The translations under genes and the position numbers were made by a program. Shown here one piece after another: positions 44,701 to 56,754 of a DNA stretch of 64,000 bases. The DNA lies in contig NJFT01000046.1 of the NCBI GenBank assembly GCA_002221725.1, forward strand, positions 124,001-188,000. Direction: 5' to 3'. Under the pieces are notes generated by a model that did not search any database, had not been told where the DNA came from, and saw nothing but the letters and a program-made list of their open reading frames with translations. How positions within the stretch are numbered: the first letter of the stretch is position 1; each line of letters opens with the position of its first letter. The DNA is from Scedosporium boydii (Eukaryota; Ascomycota; Sordariomycetes; Microascales; Microascaceae).

Positions 44701-47700
44701 TTCCGTCCAAGGGCCCTGCATTTTGTCTGTGCAAATGCAGCGGCGATGGATCAGTGGGTGACCCAATGCGCGAAGAAGGTCATCATGACGCCGTTTGGTC
44801 TGTTTGTCTACCCAACACGAGCCGAACACACCAAAACACTTGGATATTTTTTTTTCCGCACTCGGGGTCCCCTCTCTGGTTCCTGCCGAAAGGTACGGGT
44901 GGAATTCCGTGGAACTGGAGAAGGCACCCCTCGCATCCTTAACCGGGTGATGTTCTAGGTAGGCACTTGCCGTATCAACCTTTTCTAACACCCGAGTCGA
45001 GTTTCCTTTCCAATCCCGCACCCCAAAGTGTACTTTCAACGGCATTACTGAAGGGTACCAAGCGGGGGTACCGGCGTTCTTGCCGTTTTGGACGGTTCAT
45101 CGAATCACTGGAGTACGATTAATTTTAGGTAGGGTCAACCTAGGAAAAGGGAGCGATAAAAAAAAAAAGACAGAAAAGGAAGAAATAGAAAGAAGAAAAG
45201 AGAGAAAATGAGAGTGACTTCATGCTGCCGTGGAGCTGAAAGTGCAATCCTGGATGACCCCCACGCGATCATGAAGCGAGGCAAAAGCTTGTCTCCCCAG
45301 AGAGCAACAGGGGTGGATGAAGGGAGGAGGTCGCCCAACGAAACACTCTGTCCTTGTCAGAATTTAACTTAACTTGACTTGGGATCACTTTGATCGTCAT
45401 TGCCGTTCTTGCAGTTATCAAATTAATTGATACCTTCCCTCCTCGACGGCCTACAACCCGTCGTACCGTCTTGAATTCCTCCTGTGAATGAACTATGAAG
45501 TATCTCATGGAGGCGGTTGAGCCCGCCTAGTGTTGCTTCCCTTTTGTTCCCGCATCCACTTAAGGTCCACTTAGTAACCGAATTGACATTCGATTTTAGT
45601 CAACGAAATCATCGTCATTCCGTTGCCATCTCCTTCTCAATACATACGAGGTAGAGGTGATGACAGATAGTGCACCGTTGGAAGTGCCTACAATTGTACC
45701 CTCCATGATCGGTGATTAACGCTCTCCTCATGACCTTGGCGAGTTCAGTGCCCAGACTTAAATGGCACTCAAGTCTAGTCTTGAAATTGCGCGTCTCCAG
45801 CTAACATTGGCCCTTGAGGTGTCGGTGGCGTGCTCCAATAGCCAATCAAGGCGCCGCACTGCCTTGTGACCTCAGATACTCAGGCTGCCTGGTTGCCTGT
45901 TTCGGTGAGGCGCGAAGTGAGATCGGTCATCGATGAACCGAGGGTACCCAGGGCCTGTCAGCGAAGAGGATGCTTCCCAAAATTCATTTTGTCATCCACC
46001 ATCCACTTCGGCACGGCGCTATCCCGCAAGAGACGAATGTGCGAAGTAATGAGGTAAGCGGAAAGGGGCATCCGCCAGTGCTCAAAAACTGCTCGTACGA
46101 TCATGAGCGATTGACTCCATAGTGTGCAGTGCGCTACGAAGTACATTGGTATGTGCGGCATCCTCCACCCCGCCATCTGTACTCATCCACACCAAGCGTA
46201 CCGCTGTGGTAATATTAGCTGATGTGCATGAATAATCCGACCGGAGGAATGGCTGGCTAGGGGGAGGGAATGGGGTGGTGAGGTGGGGAGTCTCGGGCTT
46301 AGGGTTGATTGGAAGATCAGTTTCCTGCTCAAGTCCACAGGGGCGTTGGGTGGGAGATCCCTGACCCGAGACTCTGGCTCTGGATCAGGTTTGCAGGGCC
46401 CCTGCCTTGTCTCCTTCGTTTTATGGGGGTGAGAAGGCGGGGGTTAATGAGATGAAGGAAGATGTGAGTCTACACTGCGAATTACGAAGTCATAGATACT
46501 TCGTGTCCCGGGTTCATGTCGTGTACTTCCCCGACATCCCAAAACCACACAAGCGAGGCGAAGTCAGGCCTCACAATTGTTTGTTCCTTGGCATTTCTGG
46601 GGGATCGCTTCTAGATCCCCGAAATTGGAAGCTCAGCTTTCCCCTTCACGAACTAGCTTCGTCGTTAGTCTTGATTGTCATCCACTCCATAAAGCCCCAT
46701 TCCAGAGGACAAACACCACGGTTTTGTTCTCATACCACCTCATTGCAACGACACGACAGCAAATTGGACAGGCCTCGACACCAGAAAAAAAGCCCCCAAG
46801 CCATCCAGAAGTAGCCTGGTCCGTGGTACCCCCGCCCACACCCCTTTCCTTTCCTCACGGACCACTACTCACCCGAAAACACATAAGGCGCCCCCATCTC
46901 ATGCCCCCCTAAGCCTCCCTCATCATGCGAGGCGACGAGAACGGAAATGACGGAAATTCCGGGGGATAAATGACCATGGCACGATCCCTAATCCAGTTTT
47001 CGAATCAATCCGCGAGGAAACGACAACATCTCGATCAATGAGGAAATCGAAACGATTGCTTGCAGCTCGTTCCAGTCACGTGAGTCGAGCGGGGGTCAGC
47101 GCCTCCAAGCCTTGGTGATGAGGAATGGAAATCAGGCGAATGACGGGCGTGTTTCGAGGGGGTGCCGTCTGCATGTTATTGCGCATGGGGGTAGGTTCCT
47201 GTGTGTTGTGCCGTGTTTTGTTATGAACCCCCATCAGCACTCGACGCCGTCGCCTTTTACCCCAGTGTAACCCTTCACTCCACGCTTCCCCTGTGTGGAC
47301 TGGGCTGGTTCCTAGGCTGGCTGGCTGGAACCGTGTTGATGAATGTCACTGACGAAGGAGGCGCCCTTCTTCCACAATCACGTCTCACCTTCATTGCGTT
47401 CATTTGCGTGCCATCCCCCTGGGCGGCAAGTGGTACCTCTGGTCACCTGGAACCTGTCGCCTTACTCCTTGCTTGAGAACCAGGGACGGAGACGATGCAC
47501 ATAAGCGCTCGCTCTTGCAGCCCTAATTTTAGAGGCGCAGTCGAGTCTAAAAGAAGAGTGAGCTTATTTATTACTTGACCAATGCATTTTTTGAAGGACC
47601 GCGAAACCCCCGCACACTGAAATGTGATCTCTTTCATTGACAGATTTACTCCTAACCCCCTAGCCTGGGGATCGATTCTTTCCAGGAGCAAGAATATTTC

Positions 47701-50059
47701 TAGCTCACCGCTTTTCGATATCATCCTTGTCGCGAGCGATCCGATGGTTTGTTTCCTACCCCGTGCATTGTCACTCGTCCTCGTTGTGTGTCGTGGTTGG
47801 TTGGAGCTTCGACGAGGAAACAGCAAACTCCGAGTGGCCATCACCACCAGGCGTCCTACATGGGGGTCAGAAGCGAAATCTTCTCTGATGAGTCCTTTTT
47901 GCACTTTCGCCTCACCCTCCAAACAGAGTGCTCTGGGGCTCTCAAATACAATCTGGGTGAAGTGTTGCGATGCGTTGCCCCCACCCCAATCTACAATGCT
48001 GCGAACCTAGATCAGCCTCTGTTGGCTTGGTCACGATCTGTGACGACGGCGTTCCCCCACTTTGCGCCGTTGTTTTCGCCTCGCGAGTTTTTTTTGCCGT
48101 TTCCGCGTCTTTCGCACTATTCTTTCGGGGCTTTCCGAAGAACTGGTTCAGCAGTGACCCACCCGCAGAGGGAGAGGCGAGAGAGGACTGGCGGTGAACA
48201 GGGTGGAGCCACTGGTCATCGTGGCATTAATCGAATATGAAATATCATCGTTCGCCCTCGGGGACATCAGTGGCGCTCTCCTGCGAGCTGCAGAAGGGAC
48301 GGTTTGTTTGATTACTCTGGCTGTTATACTGCAGGGTGCAGATCCTAGACCCTTGCGAGTGATGGGGCATTCTGACCGGCCGTGATAGTGTCACAACTCA
48401 TTTTATCCCTTGTGAGTATATTGGCATACGACGAGTTTGTCGGGGTGAGCCTCCCTCGTCGCTCGAGAGGAAGACGGATGATGCTCGATGGTGCATCTAA
48501 TCTTCACTTCTGCGTCTCATAACACAGGGTTAATAACGGTCTGCGTTATTGACAATCGACGCCCGACGAAGACAAACAAGCTACCGCTCTTACCGAAACT
48601 CCGCCTCATTTAAATTTCGTCCTTCTCATTTCTTTCTTTTTCTTTGGGTTTCACCCGTTTCCTACAAAGTAGGGCTTTGTGTATCCCTCACAGCCCGCCC
48701 TCCCCCGCATGCCTCAGATCCTTCTCGCCGTACCGGTTCGGCTATGAATGCCATGTTCGTCCGACGTGTGCCATCCAGACTGGATCCTAGCAAAATTGTG
48801 GAAAAAGAGAAGAAAAGAAATCCTGGGTGTGCGGTCATGAGTCGACCGGGACTGACTGCGGGTCACGCCTTCCGACGCGCCACATGTCCAGGGTCCAAAT
48901 GCCTATCGGTACGGCATGCGTGGACTATCGCAGCTCACTGATTCGTCACTTCGCAAAAGTTTGGTGCAAAGGCGATACTGGACTCGCGGGGTTTTCCAGG
49001 TCACAATATCTCGGGGAATCCATATTAACCTGTTAGTTACACATCCATCGGTCTGCTCTAGCTCCTCCTTGGGGTTCCACCTCCCCCCAAGACGAGTCCT
49101 TCCCCCGCCGTCACACCAGTGACAAGGACCTCGTGACTCTGCGGGTGATCACTTTCGATTCTAGAAGCCGAGCCTTTCCGCTCGCCTCGAGTTCGTGGGC
49201 ATGAAGGATTGGCGGGGAGGGATTGGGCTAAGCATATTGGGGCTTGTGGAGGAGGTTCAGCCATTTGGCTGTGTGTGGCGGATGAGGTGAGCTGGCAAGC
49301 GCATGGCGTGACCGTAGCATCTCGCCAATATGCCACTTCACGCCCGCTGGGGAAAGGTTTGGTGGATCTGGGGTAAGCTTGGCATCTGGGCTGCCGAACA
49401 AAAGCAGCTGGGCGGACGGCTTCTCCAGTATTGAGGGACATGAAGGCTTGAGGCTGTTTGTCCTCCAAACTCGGCAATGTCTCACGGTTCATGGTTCTGC
49501 GTGCGGGGAAGCATAAAACAAGTGGTCATCGATGGGTAGGGAACCGGGTTACACGATATGGGGGAACGGCTGAGTGCATGATATGAGAATATGCAAGTGT
49601 ATTTCCTTATCTGAGAGGGGAGCGTTGATGGCGCGCCGGCCGAGTCTCTCCAACCTGTGCTGGTTTCCTGTTATCTGCAGAGTGTGCTCTTATCTGGATT
49701 TTATGGCGTCGGTGATATGGAAGAGAGTCATGATGTTTCGTCGGGGCATCCAGATAAATAAAAATAAAGAAGATATTCTAATGATATTATATGGCTTATC
49801 CGGTTTCGTTCCCAATCATTTCAGCCTCTTGAAACGCGAATGTAAGTGGCCGATATGTGCGCCCGGAAGATGGTGAAGCAGATCCAGCTCGGCATCGAGG
49901 AATAAATTGCACCATTCCCTTCCCATGAAAAAAAATAAAAAAAAATCGAAAACCAGAGGATTTCCCAATCTAAGAGCGAAATGAGCGACGAAGAAGAAGA
50001 AGTGAAACTGAATACCTCCCTTCCCATAAAAACATGCAAACCCACCCATTCCCGAACCC

Positions 50060-51487
50060 TCACGCATTCGTCCTCAAAATCCCCCAAAGATTGGCCGGAC
50101 CCGGCACAACAACCCCCTTCGCCTTGCCATACGCAACCAACCTCCTCATATTCGTCGTCTCCGTAGCCTCGAAGTACAGATCCAGCACGGCCTGCCATTT
50201 GACGTCCTCGGTCTCTAGGTACCGATGAACGATGGCCTTCCACCAGTCTTCGAGTGTATATTCCCATCCGAAGGTCAAGCGGGTACACTTCGCGCCGGAC
50301 TCGGGGTCGTAATGCGTCCAGCGGTGTTCGGGCGTGTTGCGCTCCTGCGTTTCCCGTCGCGGCGAGAAGATTGAGAAGTCTTCCGTGTGGAGGGGGGTTT
50401 TCATGTGTCCCTCGCTTTTGACGGGTTGCTGCGGATCGGGGAGCTTAAGGGGCGGGGCATCGGCATAGGCGGTTTGGAACTCGGCACGCGTGAAGAATTC
50501 CTCGGGGTCTTTAACCGATTGCGGGACGTCGAGGGTTCTGGTGGGCCAGGGGTTGTTTACGTCGACGGGGCGTTGGCAGGGATCTTTCGCGTAGGATGTC
50601 TTGGCGTCGAAGCCGAGGAGGGCGCGGCGGAGGAATCCGCTTTCGGAGGCGAGGACTTCGATGGCCACGTCTACGGCGCGGATGCTCGAGAGCTCGATGG
50701 TGAGTTCGCCATTGCCACCCCAGCGGTATTCGATGTTTACGATATCCTTTACGCTCCTCGATCCGTAGAGGTTCATTTCTACGAGGAAGGGCCAGATGGC
50801 CCGCGGAGGCAAGTTCTTTACCACGAGCACACGGGATTTTCCTGCTAGCTCTATACCGGCTAGGACGTGTCCCGCGAGCGGGTACGATGGCGTCGGAGGC
50901 CGAAAGACGCTTGGTTCGACGATCTCGCCCGTTTTCTCGGATGTGAGGATGAGTGGCTTCTTGTCGAGCAGGGCCATGAATGCTGTCGCATGTTCGTGGT
51001 AGGCGAATTCGATGAGGGCCGTCATACTACCTTGGATGGGGCGCGTGTCGAGGATTTTGGCGGAGACGAGGGGGCCGCCTTGGATGTGGGAGAGGAGGCT
51101 GAAGAGGCGGATGTCGGGGGGTAGATTTGAGATGACGATGCGGCGGGAAGGGAAGACGAGGGTGGGGGGTGGTTGGTGGAGAGGGTTGAGGATGAGAGGT
51201 GGAGGGTGGAAGTCTCTTTGGCGACGGGCTCCTGGTCCCCTTGGGTCGCGTCGGCCGAAGCCGCGGTTGCTATACCTGTAGGCCATTGGAGGGGACTTGC
51301 CGGAGAGGAGATGGGAGTAAGCTGGGATAGCTAAAACGTCCTGGACAGTCTGTTGGCGGGTCGGCGGAGATCCCCGAGCTTCCCCAGTCAAGTCCCGAGT
51401 TGGCCTGCTGAAAGAGGGGTCACTCAGATCCGGCTGTGACAATGCAAGGCTGGCAGCTCTCCTGTTGAAGAAGGAAAAAGAATTCAA
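50060..51487 (-). CDS. RNA-binding protein with two RRM-like domains
   Basis: One open minus-strand frame of 475 codons. The first RRM-like domain (about 116-182) starts RRIVISNLPPDIRLFSLLSH, with an RNP2-like ISNLP. An RNP1-region strand, MTALIEFAYHEHATAFM, follows. A second (about 219-282) starts RVLVVKNLPPRAIWPFLVEM and continues with VKDIVNIEY and ELTIELSSIRAVDVAIEVL. The N-terminal part before residue 68 may be untranslated, because an ATG at 51286 begins MAYRYSNRGFGRRDPRG, a Gly/Arg-rich stretch common at RNA-binding termini. The C-terminal 150 residues carry WEYTLEDWWKAIVHRYLETE, probably a helical fold I cannot name. Likely a nuclear or cytosolic RNA-binding protein restricted to filamentous ascomycetes. 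Confidence 0.75.
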   Translation of the reverse strand: MNSFSFFNRRAASLALSQPDLSDPSFSRPTRDLTGEARGSPPTRQQTVQDVLAIPAYSHLLSGKSPPMAYRYSNRGFGRRDPRGPGARRQRDFHPPPLILNPLHQPPPTLVFPSRRIVISNLPPDIRLFSLLSHIQGGPLVSAKILDTRPIQGSMTALIEFAYHEHATAFMALLDKKPLILTSEKTGEIVEPSVFRPPTPSYPLAGHVLAGIELAGKSRVLVVKNLPPRAIWPFLVEMNLYGSRSVKDIVNIEYRWGGNGELTIELSSIRAVDVAIEVLASESGFLRRALLGFDAKTSYAKDPCQRPVDVNNPWPTRTLDVPQSVKDPEEFFTRAEFQTAYADAPPLKLPDPQQPVKSEGHMKTPLHTEDFSIFSPRRETQERNTPEHRWTHYDPESGAKCTRLTFGWEYTLEDWWKAIVHRYLETEDVKWQAVLDLYFEATETTNMRRLVAYGKAKGVVVPGPANLWGILRTNA

Positions 51488-52060
51488 AGCCCTTTTATTG
51501 CAGTGAACCCCATCCCCATCACAGGCCTCTTCCTTTTGAAGTGCCCCTTCCTTCCCCCATTCCCTATTCTCACACTTGAGTCACTTCTTGAGAGACGAGG
51601 CGAGTGCTATCCAGGCCTGAAGAAAAGCCATGGTGATGGATATCATGTCTACACTCGCCTCATCAGTCAATCATGTGAAAGGGGGACAGAATAAGTCTGA
51701 ATTCAAGTTTCCCCAAATAGCCCACAGCTCTTCCCTTAACAGGATAAGCCTTATTAGGCATATTTTTCGTAGTTCATGTTGGCTTTGAATACCAGTCTAG
51801 TACGTCAAAGGGCCTGGTGCACATGTCCTCAAGGAAGACCTCTCACAGCTTGTTTTGAGGATCCTAGCAAAACATTCATTCAAGAGGAGGAGAGAGCGTC
51901 CAGTTCATAATCTCATCACATCTAACTACCGTACGCCTACCAACCTAACCAAGCCACCTGTAACCCCAGACCCAATGTAGAACCTCTATAGACCAGCATA
52001 TTACCACACACATTCTCCCAAGTATCTAAAACCTCGCTCCTACATTATTCTTTCTATTCA
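51488..52060. other. Intergenic region, no gene seen
   Basis: 573 bp between the start of the RRM gene and the 3' end of the acr-2-like regulator, both on the minus strand. It must contain the promoter of the RRM gene; no clear TATA or other motif is seen. Confidence 0.5.
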
Positions 52061-54237
52061 TCACACAATCAAGAACCCCATATCCCTCGCCCACAACTCC
52101 TGCAGCCACCCAGCATCTCCGATGCCAATCCCTTCCTCATCCTTCATCCTCCACGTCTTCTTCAACATCTCTATCGCCGCAAACACATATCCCCACGGAC
52201 AACACTCCCACAGCTTCAGTAACCTCTTAAGCACCCGCTCCCTCGAGGCTCTATCCTCAGTCTCTGCACCTGCAATAACGGTAGGCCAGGATGTGGCCTT
52301 GAAATGTTCGTCGTTTTCGTCCACGAGATCGAGGTGGCCGAAGATGTCCGCCACCAGCTCGTCAACGGTAACGGGCGCGTGGGCTCGGGTGGAGGGGATG
52401 GCTCGGAGAATATAGAGGCATACGGCCGAGCGGTGCGCGGAGGCGACGGCTTTGCGACTGTTTAAATCAGGGACTTTTACCTTGTCCTGAATCCCGAAAG
52501 CCCAGGCATGGATGTCAAAAGCCATGGCTTGCTTGATGAGCTCGAGGCCCGACGCCGTGACAGAATCGGGTATGGCAGGGCACATGGCTTCTCCGGAGAG
52601 TTGAGAAGCAGAGAGGATGATGTGAAGAATTTTGGGCGGGCAGCAGAGGTAACTATCGCCTACCACTCGTTCCATGACGGGGAGAAGGTCGAGGGCATGG
52701 CGGGCGATGTTGGCGCCAAGACCCGCCGAGGTGAGAGTTGAGCCGAGGATGTGGTATCTGTTGGAGAGTAAAGCGTTAATATCTTGGTGTAGAAATGATG
52801 GTCCTCATCGCTGTGGTGAAGGATCGTACGTATACTCACATCACAAAATCTGAGACGATGCAATCCTGAAGCACTGCGCTCGAGCGAACCTTGGCGAGGT
52901 CGCTCTCTGGGGTTAGGAGGTTCAGGATCCTGCACGCTCCATGAAGATGCGTCCTCCACCCACTCTTGCCAAGATCGATAAGTTCAAAATTAACAAAGAA
53001 CAACACGGCCGCCAGTAAAACTCCTCCATCCGCCGACCCTGGGTTCTGCAGCACAGCTCTCAAATCGCCAATGGCTTTCTGTTTTGCAACTAGCGAATCC
53101 AAAAAGGCGCGGCGTGATACCCCATCCGTCGATCTCAGGTATTGCAAGTACGCTGAAAGATCCAATGGGGATAACGCCGGGGATGGGGTAGAGGCGCGTT
53201 CCAGGAGTGCAGAGGCGGTGATTTTAGGGTGGGCGATGTTGGACATGTGCACGGCAGAGGTGGCTGTTATGATGTGCAGCAGGAAGCGGTGTTTGAGTGC
53301 AAGAGGTATGAGCTCCCGGAAAGGGTTGCAGCCAGGGCCATCATGAGCTGCCAGGTCTTTACATACTCGATCAGCGACTTTTTGAGGTGGAGAAGGATGA
53401 AGTTGTCTCGTTAGCTAATTTGCGTCTCGTAGAAGGTTGCTCGAGAGAGTAAATAATCTATGAAATGTGAATGACGTGCCTAGCAAGACGGCGGGAAACA
53501 AAAACAGGCATCTTGCCCGAGGCACAAAAAAAAAAGGAGCGTGTATGGATGGAACAATATGGAGTGGGGAAGGTAAGGAAACAGGACTAACAGCAAGAGC
53601 AAAAGGGAAAGGGGAAAGGAAAAAGAAGAGAAGACAAAGGAAAAGGGATGGACCAACAGTGAGCCAGGTAGCGCCTTGACGGTTCATCGAGATCCTTAAA
53701 GGACGGATCAGTAAGACTTGTCGGCCTGCATGCAGGAACAGCAACAGCCGCATGCGCAGGAGCAGTATCGGTGCAGTCGTCCGCAGCAGAGGAGGGAGTG
53801 GCAGTAACCGTAAGAGCAGTACTGGGCTGCTGCGCATCGCCGGACACCGAATCGAGAGAGTCAGACACGCCCGCGGGCGTTGAATAGCTAGGGCCGTCGA
53901 AGGAAGCGAAAACCGGTACGGGTGCGAAGACTATAGATGGGGAGGAGGCCGTGGTCCGGTGACCAGTGCGCCTTGCTGTCGTCACCGAGGCCGCTGTGGT
54001 GGTGGAGGCGACGGCTGGACGAACGCCTCCTTGGGCTTGTCCTGGCACCCTAGTACCGGCGCACTGGGTCCAGATGAAGAGTTTGTCGTAGCCAAGACAC
54101 TCTCGTCCCGAGGAGGAGCATTTGTTGCAGATGGGACGGGACCGGTCACAACGCAGACGGCGGCGGCGGCAGTTGTGACAGGGATTATTGAGGTAATTGG
54201 CGAGGCTCGACTTTGGCTTATTTGAAGACGGTGCCAT
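52061..54237 (-). CDS. Zn2Cys6 transcription factor, acr-2-like
   Basis: Minus-strand model: exons 54237-53658, 53377-52840 and 52757-52061 (604 aa). Residues 20-47 are the zinc cluster CX2CX6CX6CX2CX6C (C20, C23, C30, C37, C40, C47), followed by GYDKLFIWTQ as in acr-2 relatives. A Ser/Thr/Ala-rich linker comes next. The conserved RRYLAHF then continues after intron 1 as ADRVCKDLAAHD. NPFRELIPLALKH, SAVHMSNIAHP, LVAKQKAIGDLRAVL, LLAAVLFFVNFELIDLGKSGWRTHL and, after intron 2, YHILGSTL follow. Intron 1 is 280 bp, long for this window, with donor GTTGGT and a CTAAC branch-like site 34 nt from its AAAAAG acceptor; phase and homology both support it. The family includes Neurospora acr-2, an acriflavine-sensitivity regulator. 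Nuclear. It is divergent from a drug-exporter gene 3.9 kb away, a likely target by analogy. Confidence 0.83.
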
Positions 54238-55603
54238 AGGTTTGTTTCTCTTGTCCTTCGTCTTTGGAGTTCGTTTAACCTTCTGTGCCTGGTCTTTGCC
54301 GGATACAGCGGACTGCGTAATCTCCTTGCAGACTCTGAAGGCAAGAACTGACTCGAGGGGTTCCTCGGGGATGTGGGGATAGAGCTGAAGGGGTGGGTGA
54401 AAGAGACCGAATGGGCTGTATGGATGGGGAAAGGCGTGGGGTATGAGGGGTCCAGGCCCAGGCCCAGGTCCAAAGTCCAGGGGAAGGGAACAGGAAATGA
54501 AAGGGTGAAGCCAAGGAAGCAGGAACAGGATCGGAACCCGGACGGGGACGGGGACGGCAGCGGCGGGAATGGAGAATTAGGAATGGAGAATGGGGAAACA
54601 GGGAGATGGATGTGGCCTATGGTGATGTTGCTTGTTGCTGAGCGAGGGACTTTGAGATGGTCTGATAATGCCGAAAAAGGACTCGATTCGGCAGACGGAA
54701 GCTTGAAGCGGGATACAGCAAGAAGCGGACAAAACAGGACGTGTATTAATTTTTTTTACTCCAAGCCAGAATAACAAGCCTCGACAAGATTAAAAAAAAT
54801 ATTAAAAATGAAGTCGAAAGAAAAGAATGCAAAGGACAGACGGTGATGATAGCCTCGCCTTGAGACTTCCCATAGAGCCTCAGACCCTCTTTCGTTATTT
54901 TTTTCGTTCTGTCTTTCTTTCTTGTTTGTGTTCTGCTGTTTTGACACTGTTATTGATCCCCATCGGAAGCAGGAAACGACTGAAGTCTAGGAGTGTAAAA
55001 GAGGGCCGGCCTGAGATCGTTGCCCACTTGGAGGAGAGAGGGAATGGAAGGGGAAGCGATGCGGAGGCACGTTAGCTACATATGTAGATATAGTTACGAA
55101 GGGGCGAAAAGGTCGTTGCTCATAGGACCACGGTCGCAGGTTATCGTCCACTAGCTATCAAGATGGCAATGCGAAGACACGTCCTGCGTCCGACGTAGGC
55201 ACGGGAGATGCAAGTCGCATTGGCCAGGGCGGGGACAAGCGGGAAGCGGGAAGCGGAGTCTGCGTGGTGCGTGGTGCGTGGACAGGGGCCCGAGAAGGCA
55301 GAAGACGGAGAAAAAAAAATAAGAAGAAAAATAGAGCGAAAAATGACAGGGCGGGACGAGGGTGGAAAGATGCCGGGGTGGCCGGATGTCAACAGCGAAG
55401 TCCGGACACGGATTCGATCAAAGTGGAACGGGAGGAGATGCGTGGACAGACCACAGACCAGGCAGGGTAGGGCGGGGCGGAGCGGGGCGAGATGTCAAAA
55501 CGCTTGGGCTCGGCTAGGTGGGCCATAGGGTGAGCCAGAGCCAGGGTGATAAATATGATATATGAGGAAGAAGAGGGGTTGTTGCGATTAAAGGAGATGA
55601 AGG

Positions 55604-55650
55604 TGGAGTTGGAGTTGGAGTTGGAGTTGGAGATGGAGATGAAGATGGAG
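55604..55650. repeat. GGAGTT hexanucleotide microsatellite
   Basis: Four perfect TGGAGT-type units followed by degenerate GGAGAT/GAAGAT units. It lies in the shared upstream region of a regulator and an exporter gene. No coding role is seen. Confidence 0.8.
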
Positions 55651-56109
55651 AGATAGAGACGTTGGCGAAGTTGAGGATAGATGGAGACAGTTTGAGAGAG
55701 AAGGAACATTGAAGACAGGGCTGGAAGAGGGGGAAGAGCACCGAGGTACCGAGTTCAGGGCGGGAAGGAACAACAGCCTAGGCAGAACAGCAAGACGACA
55801 AGACAACAAGACAACGCAGACGAGACACGGCAGGACATGGCAGGACGGACCTTCCTAACAATTTGAACTTTCCCAACCATCTCAACCCTTCCTTCCTGTA
55901 ATATTGTTATTACAATCGGTACTACAATCAATACTTGTCTACTTATCGGTACTTCATCTTGTACTCGCCTGGTGGGGGACTGGAGGACTTAAACCTCTCA
56001 TCGCACCTTCCAGGTTCACGTTGACACTTTACATCTTCGCATTGCATCAACTCGGCTTCTGATGAGGTTAGCTCAGGAGGAGTCAAGCACACCGTCTCTG
56101 GTTCCCATT

Positions 56110-56145
56110 CTCACGATCCGGCTCACGATCCGGCTCACGATCCGA
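56110..56145. repeat. Three 12-bp tandem repeats, CTCACGATCCGG
   Basis: Copies at 56110-56121, 56122-56133 and 56134-56145; the last ends in A instead of G. Each carries a CCG/CGG-containing core (ATCCGG), the triplet that Zn2Cys6 proteins favour. They lie between an acr-2-like regulator and an exporter, so they could be operator sites; this is positional inference only. Confidence 0.6.
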
Positions 56146-56732
56146 CCGGTGTGGTTGTGGTTGTGTTGTGGAACTAAACTACGTTGCAATGGGAACAGCA
56201 CTGCGACCAGCGAACAGCGTCGCAAATCGTCAACCTCCTTCTGTTCCTCTTCTTTGGTCCGTTTGGTCAGGCCATGGCCGATATCCCGCCGATTCTGCAG
56301 CGCCTGGATCTGGCATCACAATCCCATACAGTCTCTCAAGCAGGGGATGACATGACGGATGCTCTCCCGTGTCCAATCCAGTGGCTTACCGATGCCGAAA
56401 CGGAGATAAGAGGAAAATCCCAAGTGGACGCGTGACTGATGTACGGACGTAGGTCGCAGCACCCGCTCTTTCTATTTGCTCGATTTCGCCTATATTTGTG
56501 ACATCGTCAGGCTTCAATTCAACCCGAAGGTTGAAATTACGTGACTCGGAAGGAATATTTGATATTGGAATGTTGGGCGTCAAAAATGTCAAAAAAGTGA
56601 TATGGTCCGCCGGGTCTAACGCAGGGGTTCGATGAAATTTAGCTTGGCCACGAGCCCAAAGTTCCTTCACCGATTCTTCTCGAATTCAACCATTTCTGGG
56701 GAAATGAGGAAAGCTAAAAGTTCAGTGTTGAA

Positions 56733-56754
56733 TTTTTTTTTTTTTTTTTTTTTT
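56733..56754. repeat. 22-T homopolymer
   Basis: A run of 22 T residues followed by CTTTCCTTTTT. Poly(dA:dT) tracts exclude nucleosomes, so it could help open the long divergent promoter region. Its exact length may vary. Confidence 0.8.

Larger units (their letters stand above)
41256..50059. other. 8.8-kb gene-free region
   Basis: No gene could be supported. Minus frames at 44581-45045 and 47443-47922 reach about 155 codons but lack domains, conserved starts and coding-like composition. It contains the promoter of the aldolase gene (TATATAAG on the minus strand at 41575-41582) and an 11-G run (41554-41564). Four TACTTCGTA-type motifs lie here, two overlapping at 41689-41704 and others at 42279 and 46135. 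Decayed relatives of the motif occur near 42237, 42757, 44549 and 46479. Confidence 0.45.

Noticed and set aside
47443..47922. 159-codon minus-strand open frame in the 8.8-kb gene-free region
   Set aside because: No recognisable domain and no splice partners; conceptual protein composition is uneven. Left as a target for RNA-seq only.
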